DNA of 64,000 nucleotides, from contig JANRLF010000008.1 of the NCBI GenBank assembly GCA_033762815.1, forward strand, positions 248,001 to 312,000. The letters are read 5' to 3'. The number at the start of each line of letters is the position of its first letter. Positions within the stretch are counted from its first letter, which is position 1. This DNA comes from JANRLF01 sp033762815 (GTDB taxonomy: Bacteria; Bacteroidota; Bacteroidia; Chitinophagales; CAIOSU01). Shown here piece after piece: positions 35,765-44,044 of this stretch. The notes under the pieces are model-generated. The model was not told the origin of the DNA, ran no database searches, and was given only the letters and a program-made list of their open reading frames with translations. Position numbers and translations under genes: made by a program.

Positions 35765-36604
35765 ATGAAAAGGGCTTTTCTTATCATACTTATCGTCATT
35801 GCTTATTGCCACACCTTTGCTCAGGGCAATAGGGTACCGCCAAAATTTCAGGGTACTCAAAAGGAATTGGATAATTTCTTGGTTAAACCTTATTTCCAAC
35901 CACATGAACTGGACCCCATCATGCCATTAAATGTCGAGGTTACTGCCTTAATCAATAATGAGGGGCAGTTAATCGGTACCTATGCCCAATTCCAGGAGCA
36001 GGATAGCATATCAATTTCACATACCCGATTTGTGTCATTTAACCCTGAGGCGATAAAAAACAGAGCTAAAGAACATATCCGCCATATTAGGCGCTGGACA
36101 CCGGGTACCCTAAACGATACCCCAACAGTTATGCTTGTTCGTTTAAACGTGCATTTTTCCAAGGAAGCATTTACTGATTCCAGTCAGTATGCCAATTACC
36201 TCTCGGGATTAGCTTTCGTCCCGAAGGAATGGGATCTAGTTAAAGATGGCTATTCAGTTTATCAAAAGGCAGACGACGGCCCTAACCATCAAATTTACAC
36301 TTTCGCAGAGCAAATGCCAGAATATCCAGGGGGCATAACGGCAATATTAAAATACATTGCAGAACATACCATCTATCCTGAAGTCGCCCGTGAAAATGAC
36401 ATAACTGGCACTGTGTACGTAAAATTTGTGGTGACCAGGGAAGGTAACGTCAGAAATGTTGTTCTAGTCAAAGCAATAGACCCATATTTAGACCAGGAAG
36501 CGGTAAGGGTGGTAAGCTCCTTATCGGGTTTTAGACCAGGTATGCAATCAGGAAAACCTGTTGAGGTCTTTTATACCATTCCTATTAAGTTTATCCTACA
36601 ATAA
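35765..36604 (+). CDS. Exported TonB C-terminal domain protein
   Basis: The 279-residue protein has a cleavable-looking signal peptide (MKRAFLIILIVIAYCHTFAQ) and an N-terminal beta domain. The last ~90 residues are a TonB C-terminal domain: EYPGGITAILKYIAEHTIYP, DITGTVYVKFVVTREGNV and VVSSLSGFRPGMQSGKPVEVFY. Unlike classical TonB it lacks an uncleaved anchor, a Pro-rich spanning region and a link to ExbBD, so it may not transduce energy. Bacteroidota encode many such TonB_C proteins of unclear role. Confidence 0.82.
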   Translation: MKRAFLIILIVIAYCHTFAQGNRVPPKFQGTQKELDNFLVKPYFQPHELDPIMPLNVEVTALINNEGQLIGTYAQFQEQDSISISHTRFVSFNPEAIKNRAKEHIRHIRRWTPGTLNDTPTVMLVRLNVHFSKEAFTDSSQYANYLSGLAFVPKEWDLVKDGYSVYQKADDGPNHQIYTFAEQMPEYPGGITAILKYIAEHTIYPEVARENDITGTVYVKFVVTREGNVRNVVLVKAIDPYLDQEAVRVVSSLSGFRPGMQSGKPVEVFYTIPIKFILQ

Positions 36605-36853
36605 TTACCCCAACCTGCCAATAGCTTTCAGGCGTTCAAATACCTTTTCGGTATGTGGGGCATCCGCCAATTCTTCTGTTAGGTCCTGCCCTGCCCAGTG
36701 CTCATAGTGCTTGCCGTTTCTCCATAAGCGGCTGGCGGTAGCGTCATAAATAATGCCGTGGCAGGCTACCCATATTTCCTCCCTATCTTGGCCGTTCCTC
36801 AGCGCCAGTTGCGAGCGGGTATAGATGGGCAGCGCTTTTTCAGATGAGTCCAT
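36605..36853 (-). CDS. Cytochrome b5-like heme/steroid-binding domain protein
   Basis: The 82-residue protein matches the short prokaryotic cytochrome b5-like family: YTRSQLALRNGQD, IWVACHGIIYDATASRLWRNGKHYEHWAGQDLTEELADAPH and a final helix. Candidate heme ligands are the His residues in KHYEHWAG and APHTEKV. No signal peptide is present. It begins inside the 3' end of asd (14-bp overlap), so translation is coupled to it. The role is unknown. Confidence 0.85.
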   Translation of the reverse strand: MDSSEKALPIYTRSQLALRNGQDREEIWVACHGIIYDATASRLWRNGKHYEHWAGQDLTEELADAPHTEKVFERLKAIGRLG

Positions 36854-37829
36854 GCTGTAGCAAGTATTCGGCTATCTGCACCGCATTGGTGGCGGCACCC
36901 TTGCGCAGGTTGTCCGCTACTATCCACATATTCAAGGTATTGGCTTGGCTTTCGTCCCTGCGCAGCCGGCCTACAAAAACCTCGTCGCGCTCATGGGAGA
37001 GCAGGGGCATGGGGTATTTCAACTGCGATGGTTCATCCATTAACGCAATTCCAGGAAAAGATTGCAGCAATGACTTCACTTCGGGCAAATCGAAATCCGT
37101 GTCAAACTCCACATTCACCGCCTCGCTATGGCCGCCCATAACGGGTATGCGCACCGTAGTGCTGGTAATACCAATGGTATCATCGGCTAATATCTTGCGG
37201 GTTTCGTTCACCATTTTCATCTCTTCCTTAGTGTAACCATTGTCCAGAAACACATCAACCTGCGGTATGGCGTTCATGTCAATGGGATAAGCATAGGCCA
37301 TTTCACCCTTCTCCCCTTTTCGTTCGTTCATCAACTGCGTTACCGCTTTTACACCCGTACCAGTTACCGATTGATAAGTGGAAACCACAATGCGCTTAAT
37401 GCCATAGCGGTCATGCAGGGGTTTGAGTGCTACCACCATTTGTATGGTGGAGCAGTTGGGGTTGGCAATGATACCTGCCCCTTTCTTCAGCACTTGGGCA
37501 TTTACTTCTGGCACTACCAAGGGCACATCAGGGTGCATGCGCCATGCCGAGGAATTATCAATTACCACCGAGCCAGCCTCCACAAACCGCGGTGCCAATG
37601 CCAACGAGGTGCTGCCACCCGCGGAAAACAAGGCAATTGCTGGCTTCCTTTCCATGGCAGCTTCTGCGGAAACTACCGTCCAATCCTTTCCTTTAAAAGA
37701 CACCCGTTTCCCCACCGATTTTTCAGAAGCTACAGGAATCAGTTCTGAAACCGGGAAGTTGCGCTCTTCCAATACTTGGAGCATCTTGGTACCTACCAGC
37801 CCCGTGGCACCTACTACGGCTACTTTCAT
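36840..37829 (-). CDS. asd: Aspartate-semialdehyde dehydrogenase
   Basis: The 329-residue NADPH enzyme reduces aspartyl phosphate to aspartate semialdehyde for lysine, diaminopimelate, threonine and methionine synthesis. The cofactor loop is GATGLVGTKML at 7-17. The catalytic Cys126 lies in NPNCSTIQM, and the active-site His234 in MGGHSEAVNVEF. The YQSVTGTGVKAV segment is family-typical. It overlaps the downstream cytochrome b5-like gene by 14 bp and follows the histidine kinase gene in the opposite order on the same strand, with a 47-bp gap. Confidence 0.96.
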   Translation of the reverse strand: MKVAVVGATGLVGTKMLQVLEERNFPVSELIPVASEKSVGKRVSFKGKDWTVVSAEAAMERKPAIALFSAGGSTSLALAPRFVEAGSVVIDNSSAWRMHPDVPLVVPEVNAQVLKKGAGIIANPNCSTIQMVVALKPLHDRYGIKRIVVSTYQSVTGTGVKAVTQLMNERKGEKGEMAYAYPIDMNAIPQVDVFLDNGYTKEEMKMVNETRKILADDTIGITSTTVRIPVMGGHSEAVNVEFDTDFDLPEVKSLLQSFPGIALMDEPSQLKYPMPLLSHERDEVFVGRLRRDESQANTLNMWIVADNLRKGAATNAVQIAEYLLQHGLI

Positions 37830-37876
37830 ACGTGTATGCTAAATTGGCTGCAAGATACGGTAATGGGGAAAATCTA

Positions 37877-38923
37877 TCAGGCTTTTTTCAATGTAAAACC
37901 GAAGGTAGAGCCCATTTCCACCGTACTCCGCACGTTGATGGTTTGGTGGTGCGCCTCAATAATGTGCTTTACAATGGCCAAACCCAAGCCCGTGCCGCCT
38001 TGGTCGCGCGAACGGCTTTTATCTACCCGGTAGAAGCGCTCAAATAGCCGCGGCAAGTGCTCCTTGGATATGCCGATACCATTGTCGGTCACCTCTACCA
38101 GAATATTGTCGTGCATGTCGTACACCCCAATGGTGGTCTTACCGCCTTGCTTTCCGTACTTGATGGAGTTGGTCACCAAGTTGGTTACTACTTGCCTAAT
38201 CCTTTCCCGGTCAGCCATTACGCTTACTGACTTATCGGTACCCTCCTTGATTTTTAACTTGATATCCTTGGTTTCGGCCTGCATCTCTAGGCTTTCCAGC
38301 ACTTCCCTAATCAGTTTGATAATATCGAACTTCCTGAATTCCAACATCATATTGTTGGTCTCCAGTTGCGATATGGTTTCCAAGTCCTCTACAATGGCCG
38401 TAAGCCTATCCAAGTTTTTGGAAGCCTTGTACAAATAGCTCTGATTGATTTTTTCATCATACAGCCCGCCATCAATCAAAGTATGCAGGTAGCCCTGTAT
38501 ATTGAAAATAGGCGTTTTCAGCTCGTGCGATACATTGCCCAGAAACTCCTTTCTGTACATTTCGGTGCGCTTCAGCTCTTCTACCTCTTTGGCCTTGTTT
38601 GCGGCCCAGTCGCGCACCTCCTGCTCCACCTGGTTTACGATGTTTTTATCCATATCCACGTGGGTGGAAAGGGCCGTTTTTGGGGCCTTTAAATCGTGTA
38701 TGGTTTTGTAGATGAGCTTGATTTTACGATAGATAAACCGCTCCACGAAATATCCGAACAGAAAAAAACAAAGGACGAAATTGGCGACCGGTATAAACAC
38801 CACGAAATACCAATCAAGCGGGACGGAAAACACGATTTTAATGCCCATCAATACAATGAGCGTAAAGCTGGCAATACTGCCCGAAGCGATCAGAACGACC
38901 TCACGGGGCGATGGGTACTTCAT
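37877..38923 (-). CDS. Sensor histidine kinase (PhoR-like)
   Basis: The 348-residue inner membrane kinase has two N-terminal transmembrane helices (about 12-32 and 38-60) with a very short periplasmic loop. The dimerisation helix has the phosphoacceptor His133 in NVSHELKTPIFNIQGYL. An HATPase domain follows, with an N box (VVTNLVTNSIKYG), DNGIGI and GGTGLGLAIVK. The loop is too short for a ligand domain, so sensing may be within the membrane or through a partner. It overlaps the response regulator gene by 1 nt. Confidence 0.93.
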   Translation of the reverse strand: MKYPSPREVVLIASGSIASFTLIVLMGIKIVFSVPLDWYFVVFIPVANFVLCFFLFGYFVERFIYRKIKLIYKTIHDLKAPKTALSTHVDMDKNIVNQVEQEVRDWAANKAKEVEELKRTEMYRKEFLGNVSHELKTPIFNIQGYLHTLIDGGLYDEKINQSYLYKASKNLDRLTAIVEDLETISQLETNNMMLEFRKFDIIKLIREVLESLEMQAETKDIKLKIKEGTDKSVSVMADRERIRQVVTNLVTNSIKYGKQGGKTTIGVYDMHDNILVEVTDNGIGISKEHLPRLFERFYRVDKSRSRDQGGTGLGLAIVKHIIEAHHQTINVRSTVEMGSTFGFTLKKA

Positions 38924-39600
38924 TATAGGTCAAATTTGTAACCTATACCTTTGATGGTTTTGAAATTATCTTCACCAATCTTTTCCCTCAGCTTGCGGAT
39001 ATGCACGTCAATAGTACGGTCGCCGACAATAATATCGTTGCCCCATATTTTGCTCATGATTTCCTTGCGGGAAAACACCTTGCCAGGTTTGGAAGTAAGC
39101 AGGGAAAGCAATTCGAACTCTTTCTTGGGCAAATTCAACTTATCACCGTCCTTGTATACCAAGTATTTTTCCCTATCGATTTGGATATTGCCCAATGATA
39201 TTGCCTCTTCTTTGACATCATTGCTGAAACGACGCAATAGAGCTTTAATTCGGCTGATTAATATCCTTGGCTTGATGGGCTTGGTGATATAATCATCGGC
39301 ACCCACATCGAAACCAGCTATTTGGCTGTAGTCTTCATTGCGGGCAGTAAGGAAAGCAATCAACGTATTTTTGAAATCGGCCATGGAACGGAGTTCCCTG
39401 CAAGCCTCGATACCATCCAACTCAGGCATCATGATATCCAACAAAATCAGTTGCGGATGATGCTTCTTTGCCTGCTCTATGGCTTCTTTACCATTATTGG
39501 CAGTAGTGATATGATAGCCTTCCTTTTCCAGATTATATTGTATGAACTCCAAAATATCTGGTTCATCATCGGCTATCAAAATCTTAATCTTGTCCTGCAT
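38923..39600 (-). CDS. OmpR/PhoB-family response regulator
   Basis: The 225-residue regulator has a receiver domain with the acidic pocket DDEPD at 11-15, the phosphorylation site Asp55 in LILLDIMMPE, and Lys in ITKPIKP. A C-terminal winged-helix domain has VFSRKEIMSKIWGND and RTIDVHIRKLREKIG. It is the first gene of the regulator-kinase operon. The operon is divergent from the lipoprotein/TonB receptor genes, which are its most likely targets. The kinase resembles PhoR, but control by phosphate is not shown. Confidence 0.94.
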   Translation of the reverse strand: MQDKIKILIADDEPDILEFIQYNLEKEGYHITTANNGKEAIEQAKKHHPQLILLDIMMPELDGIEACRELRSMADFKNTLIAFLTARNEDYSQIAGFDVGADDYITKPIKPRILISRIKALLRRFSNDVKEEAISLGNIQIDREKYLVYKDGDKLNLPKKEFELLSLLTSKPGKVFSRKEIMSKIWGNDIIVGDRTIDVHIRKLREKIGEDNFKTIKGIGYKFDL

Positions 39601-39616
39601 GATGGTAAATTTTGTA

Positions 39617-39765
39617 CAAAAATAATGTTAAGCCTAAGATAAATTGTTAAGCGTGTTTTAAAAATACATTATGCAACCGCTTAAAAGGAAATGCTTATGC
39701 AAAGATAGGTTAAAGCATTCTTAACGAAACTGCTACTTTGCCTTAAGATGATATTAGTTGCTTTG
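39617..39765. promoter_or_regulatory. Divergent control region between response regulator and lipoprotein
   Basis: On the minus strand TATTTTTG (39617-39624) is an exact -7 match close to the regulator start. Just upstream on that strand are two TTAACA boxes 19 bp apart. On the plus strand TTGCTTTG (39758-39765) is one mismatch from a -7 box, with TTTG 17 bp upstream (39737-39740). A GTTAA-N7-TTAAC inverted repeat (39709-39725) lies directly upstream of that. The repeated TTAA(C/G) words are candidate sites for the response regulator. Binding is inferred. Confidence 0.45.
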
Positions 39766-39800
39766 TGGCAGTTCATATTACTCACCCAAAACCATTAGAC

Positions 39801-41033
39801 ATGCTTAAAAGCACCACTTTCTTTAGAATGCTATTGCCCATGTTGGCAATCGTTGCCCTAGTATCATCCTGTAAAGATGACGAAAAAGAGAACAACAATA
39901 ACACTACTGAAACTGTCGTATTGAGCGGTTTTGTTTCTACTAACCGTACCTTGGATGCCGACACCATTTATGAAGTAGCTGGTTACTTGGTGGTTGATTC
40001 TGGCGCTACTCTTACCATCGAACCTGGAACTATCGTGAAATTCCGCGAAGGCCAAGGGGCAGCCGCTTCCGCTTTGATTGTTGCCCGCAATGGCAAAATC
40101 AATGCCGTTGGTACTGCCGACAAGCCTATCGTAATGACTTCAGTATTGGATAACATTACCGTTGGCCAACGTTTCGGTACCAACTTGGATGAAAACGATG
40201 TTGAATTGTGGGGTGGTTTGATCATCTTAGGAAATGCTAAAGTATCAGAAGTCAGTGGCGATACCGAAGGACAAATTGAAGGTATTCCTGCTGACTACAC
40301 TTTCGGCCTATACGGTGGCAGCAATGATGCCGATAACTCTGGTACATTAAGGTACATTTCTATCCGCCACAACGGAACCGAACTGCGTCCTGACGAAGAA
40401 TTGCAAGGATTAACTTTGGGCGGTGTAGGTTCAGGTACTACCATTGACCACATTGAAGTAGTAGGTAGCGGCGATGATGGCGTGGAAATCTTCGGTGGTG
40501 CTGTTAACCTCAACCAAATTTTGATTTCGTATGTAAAAGATGATGGCCTTGACTTGGATGAAAACTACAGCGGTACCGTTGAGAACTTCTATATTGTTCA
40601 CAAAGGCCCAGCAGTAGACAACGCAGGTTTGGAAATCGACGGTCCAGAAGGTGTAACCTATACTAGCGGTAGCTTTACCCTAAGGAACGGCACGGTAAAA
40701 AATGCTAGTGGTACTGGCCGCGCAGCTACTTTGAAAAGTGCCGCTCAAGGAACTATCACCAATTGTGCATTCACTGGCTTCACTACTTGGGTATCAGTAG
40801 AAGGCGGTGGTGCTAATGATAATTATTTGAACGATGAGTTAACCATCACCAATAGCCAATTTGTTACTGGTAGCTTGACCGGTGTATTGGTTTCAAACGA
40901 TGCCGATTCCACTTTGGTAATCGACAACTTCGAAGCAGATGGCAACACCGCAGTAAGCACTACCACCGTTGGCGGTTCAACAGCAGAATTCCAAACTTGG
41001 ACTTGGACTGACAATGCCGGTAAATTGGACTAA
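39801..41033 (+). CDS. Lipoprotein with right-handed beta-helix-like body
   Basis: From the ATG at 39801 the protein is 410 residues with a lipoprotein signal (MLPMLAIVALVSSCKDD, Cys near 24) and an Asn/Thr-rich linker. The frame is open 12 codons further upstream. The body is a series of short strands with Gly/Asn/Asp turns: GYLVVDSGATLTIEPGTIVKF, WGGLIILGNAKVSE, GGVGSGTTIDHIEVVGSGDDGVEIFGGAVNL, like a parallel beta helix. It lies upstream of a large TonB receptor on the same strand, so it may be the surface substrate-capture partner. No enzymatic motif is seen. Confidence 0.75.
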   Translation: MLKSTTFFRMLLPMLAIVALVSSCKDDEKENNNNTTETVVLSGFVSTNRTLDADTIYEVAGYLVVDSGATLTIEPGTIVKFREGQGAAASALIVARNGKINAVGTADKPIVMTSVLDNITVGQRFGTNLDENDVELWGGLIILGNAKVSEVSGDTEGQIEGIPADYTFGLYGGSNDADNSGTLRYISIRHNGTELRPDEELQGLTLGGVGSGTTIDHIEVVGSGDDGVEIFGGAVNLNQILISYVKDDGLDLDENYSGTVENFYIVHKGPAVDNAGLEIDGPEGVTYTSGSFTLRNGTVKNASGTGRAATLKSAAQGTITNCAFTGFTTWVSVEGGGANDNYLNDELTITNSQFVTGSLTGVLVSNDADSTLVIDNFEADGNTAVSTTTVGGSTAEFQTWTWTDNAGKLD

Positions 41034-41057
41034 TCTGATTTTATAGGAATACCATAT

Positions 41058-41088
41058 GACCCTTCCAGCAATCTGGAAGGGTCTTTTT
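41058..41088 (+). terminator. Strong Rho-independent terminator between lipoprotein and TonB receptor
   Basis: A perfect 11-bp stem GACCCTTCCAG/CTGGAAGGGTC with a CAAT loop is followed by TTTTT. It is placed 24 bp after the lipoprotein stop and 24 bp before the receptor start. It should end most lipoprotein transcripts and leave the receptor expressed at a lower level or from its own promoter. Confidence 0.9.
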
Positions 41089-41111
41089 ATTTAAGAAAAA
41101 GTTTTTTTGCA

Positions 41112-43937
41112 ATGAAACATCTGATATTCTTACTAGCCACTATCCTTCTATGCTCTATTCAATTACGGGCCCAAAATGGCACCGTACGCGGTACTGTAAT
41201 AGATGATAAAAATGCGGAAGCCATTATTGGTGCAACCGTGAGGGTAGAAGGCACTTCACAAGGGACCGTAACCGATATTGATGGCAGTTATAATCTTTCC
41301 CTGGCACCGGGCACCTACAAGCTTACCTTTACCTTCCTTTCTTATGCCGGCCAAACCGTAAGCGATATCGTGGTTACCGCCGACCAAGTGACCGTCATCG
41401 ATGTGCGCATGCTGGAAGCCTCCGAACAAATACAGATAGTGGAAGTAACCGCCGAACGCACCCGTAATAATGAGAGTGCCATGATTACTTTACAGAAAAC
41501 TTCCGTAACGGTATTGGATGCCATTTCCGCACAAACCATCAGCAAAACAGGCGATAACAATACTGCCGATGCCTTGAAAAGGGTTCCGGGCGTTTCTATT
41601 GAAGGGGGCAAATATGTGTACGTGCGCGGCCTTGGCGACCGCTACACCAAAACCATGCTGAACGGTATGGATATCCCTGGCCTTGACCCCGATAGGAACA
41701 CCGTACAAATGGACGTTTTCCCGACCAGCTTGATTGATAACCTCATCGTTTATAAAACATTTACCCCTGACCTACCCGGCGATTTCACCGGAGGCGTGGT
41801 GGACATTACCATTAAAGACTTTCCCGATAGGCGCATTTTTGAAGTAGGGGCAGGCCTAGGCTTCAATACAGCCACTACCTTCAAGAAGGATTTCATTTTG
41901 TATGAAGGGGGCAAGTTGGATTGGCTGGGCATTGATAATGGTACCCGCAAGCTGCCATTCAGTTATGACAACAATATTTCCAGCAGCCTGGCCATTTTGG
42001 AAGACCCTAAACTAGAAGACTACACCCGCAGCTTTTCCAACCAGTTGGAAGCGGAAAAACGAAACAATTTCCTGAACCAAAGCTACTATGTAAGCTATGG
42101 CAATCAATATAACAAAGAAAAGCGCAGCTACGGCTTCAACTTTGGCCTTACCTACCGCAACTCTTACCAATTCTTTGAAAAGGCTGAATATGGGGAACAC
42201 TTACACGATGTAGACCCTAACTATTTGCAATTCGATGAGGAAAATTTCCGCACTTCCAAAGGAGCCCTAGGCATCAACAATGTGCTGTGGAGCGGCATGT
42301 TGGGCGGTGCCATCAAATCAAAAAAGAGCAGACTTACCTTGCAATTGTTCCATACCCAAAATGGCGAGAAAGCCGCTAGCGAAAGGGAACAAATTGATGG
42401 TATTGACCAATATGAATCAGTAGCTGATATCTTAAGCTACTCGCAACGCTCCATATCAAATGTGCTTGTTACTGGCAGACATAAGCTGGAAAAGATGGAA
42501 ATAGAATGGAAGAATTCTTTTACCTATTCCATTATCAAAGACCCCGACTTAAGGGTAATGCAATTTGCCAAACAGGACTCGGTAATAGTAGTGGAAACGG
42601 GTGGTAGCAGCCAAACCAACCGCTACTTTAGGGATTTGAATGAAATTAACGAAAACTTTAGGGTCGATTTCATGGTACCTTTCAAACAATGGAGCGGCCT
42701 CAATTCAAAAGTGAAGTTCGGGGTTTACGAAACCTATAAAACGCGCAGTTTCAAAAGCTATGTTGCTACTTTAAATAGTGATGGTTTTGTAATTGAAAAC
42801 AATGCGGATGACTTGCTACTGGAAGAGAATATATGGACACCGACTAATACGGACGGCACTTATGTTACGGGCTATCAGGACAAGGCCAACACCTTTGATG
42901 CATTTATGAACATAGCGGCACTATATGCCATGCACGAATTGCCGCTGCATGAAAAACTGAACCTTATTTACGGGGTTCGTTTGGAAAAGGCCGACCTTTT
43001 CTTCACCGGACAAAGGCAGCAGGTTTTCAACCCTGAAACGGATAAATTCGATAATGAACATACCCTGAACGAACTGGACGTGTTGCCTTCTTTCAATTTG
43101 ATTTACACGCCCGTTGAAAATATGAATGTAAGGTTGACCTATTCCAGAACCGTGGCACGACCTACCTTCAAAGAAAAATCATTGGCCCAGATTTTCGACC
43201 CGATTACCGAGGTAACCTTCATCGGCAATCTGAACGTAGAGGAAACCCATATCGATAATCTCGACCTTCGTTGGGAATATTTCTTCGCATCTGGTGAAAT
43301 GGTTTCTTTCAGTGGTTTCTTCAAAAACTTCAATGACCCTATAGAAATCGTAGCTTTTTCACCCGTTACGCCCCGCGATATCACCCCGCGTAATATTGAT
43401 AATGCCAAAGCTTTCGGGCTGGAACTGGAAGTAAGGAAAAACTTCAAGTTCATCCATGAAAAACTCGAAGGCCTAGCTTTCAGTGCCAACTTAAGTTGGA
43501 TAAAATCTACCACAAAGATGGACAGCTCTGAAATCAACGGTCGCAACCAATGGAAGAAAAACGGCTATACTATTGACGATACCCGCGCTATGTTCGGTCA
43601 GTCGCCATTCCTAGTGAACACCAGCTTAAGCTACACCCATCCTGAAATTGGCCTTACCGCTACCATAGCCTACAATGTGCAGGGCAAGCGGCTATCCATT
43701 GTAGGTGCTGGTCGTACACCCGATGTATATGATATGCCTTTCAATAGCTTGAACGTAAAAATTACGCAGGCTTGGGGCAAAAACAAACAGTACCGTTTAA
43801 GCTTTCAGGCGGAGAATTTGGTGGGCGATGATAACTTAAGGCAATATGAAGCATATTATGACCCAACACCAGCGGTTTTCCAACGCTTGGTGCCAGGGCG
43901 TTCGTTTTCTTTAGGCTTTAGTTATGTGTTGAGATAA
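41112..43937 (+). CDS. TonB-dependent receptor with CarboxypepD_reg-like domain
   Basis: The 941-residue outer membrane receptor has a signal peptide (MKHLIFLLATILLCSIQLRA), a carboxypeptidase-regulatory domain at about 22-105 (GTVRGTVIDDKNAEAIIGATV), and a plug at about 125-240 containing GKYVYVRGLGDRYTKTMLNG and PDLPGDFTGGVVDITIKDFP. The large barrel ends PGRSFSLGFSYVLR. This plug type, with the RGLGDRY and GDFTGG motifs, defines a distinct group of TonB receptors common in Bacteroidota and Proteobacteria with mostly unknown substrates. No SusD-like partner is present; the upstream lipoprotein may take that place. Confidence 0.9.
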   Translation: MKHLIFLLATILLCSIQLRAQNGTVRGTVIDDKNAEAIIGATVRVEGTSQGTVTDIDGSYNLSLAPGTYKLTFTFLSYAGQTVSDIVVTADQVTVIDVRMLEASEQIQIVEVTAERTRNNESAMITLQKTSVTVLDAISAQTISKTGDNNTADALKRVPGVSIEGGKYVYVRGLGDRYTKTMLNGMDIPGLDPDRNTVQMDVFPTSLIDNLIVYKTFTPDLPGDFTGGVVDITIKDFPDRRIFEVGAGLGFNTATTFKKDFILYEGGKLDWLGIDNGTRKLPFSYDNNISSSLAILEDPKLEDYTRSFSNQLEAEKRNNFLNQSYYVSYGNQYNKEKRSYGFNFGLTYRNSYQFFEKAEYGEHLHDVDPNYLQFDEENFRTSKGALGINNVLWSGMLGGAIKSKKSRLTLQLFHTQNGEKAASEREQIDGIDQYESVADILSYSQRSISNVLVTGRHKLEKMEIEWKNSFTYSIIKDPDLRVMQFAKQDSVIVVETGGSSQTNRYFRDLNEINENFRVDFMVPFKQWSGLNSKVKFGVYETYKTRSFKSYVATLNSDGFVIENNADDLLLEENIWTPTNTDGTYVTGYQDKANTFDAFMNIAALYAMHELPLHEKLNLIYGVRLEKADLFFTGQRQQVFNPETDKFDNEHTLNELDVLPSFNLIYTPVENMNVRLTYSRTVARPTFKEKSLAQIFDPITEVTFIGNLNVEETHIDNLDLRWEYFFASGEMVSFSGFFKNFNDPIEIVAFSPVTPRDITPRNIDNAKAFGLELEVRKNFKFIHEKLEGLAFSANLSWIKSTTKMDSSEINGRNQWKKNGYTIDDTRAMFGQSPFLVNTSLSYTHPEIGLTATIAYNVQGKRLSIVGAGRTPDVYDMPFNSLNVKITQAWGKNKQYRLSFQAENLVGDDNLRQYEAYYDPTPAVFQRLVPGRSFSLGFSYVLR

Positions 43938-43960
43938 CTTTATACTTAGAACTAATAAAA

Positions 43961-43990
43961 GGGGCGACCATAGGTTGCCCCTTCTTATTT
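43961..43990 (+). terminator. Terminator after the TonB receptor
   Basis: The hairpin GGGGCGACC/GGTTGCCCC with an ATA loop (one G-U pair) is followed by TTCTTATTT. It lies 23 bp after the receptor stop. Confidence 0.8.
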
Positions 43991-44011
43991 AGGCTTAGGT
44001 CGAAAATATTT

Positions 44012-44019
44012 TAAATTTG
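44012..44019 (+). promoter_or_regulatory. Promoter -7 box of the TMTC-like gene
   Basis: TAAATTTG is an exact TAnnTTTG match 25 bp before the start codon. A TTTA at 43988-43991, 20 bp upstream, may serve as the -33 element. Confidence 0.5.
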
Positions 44020-44044
44020 CCCTAACCTTAGTATTTACAAGCCC

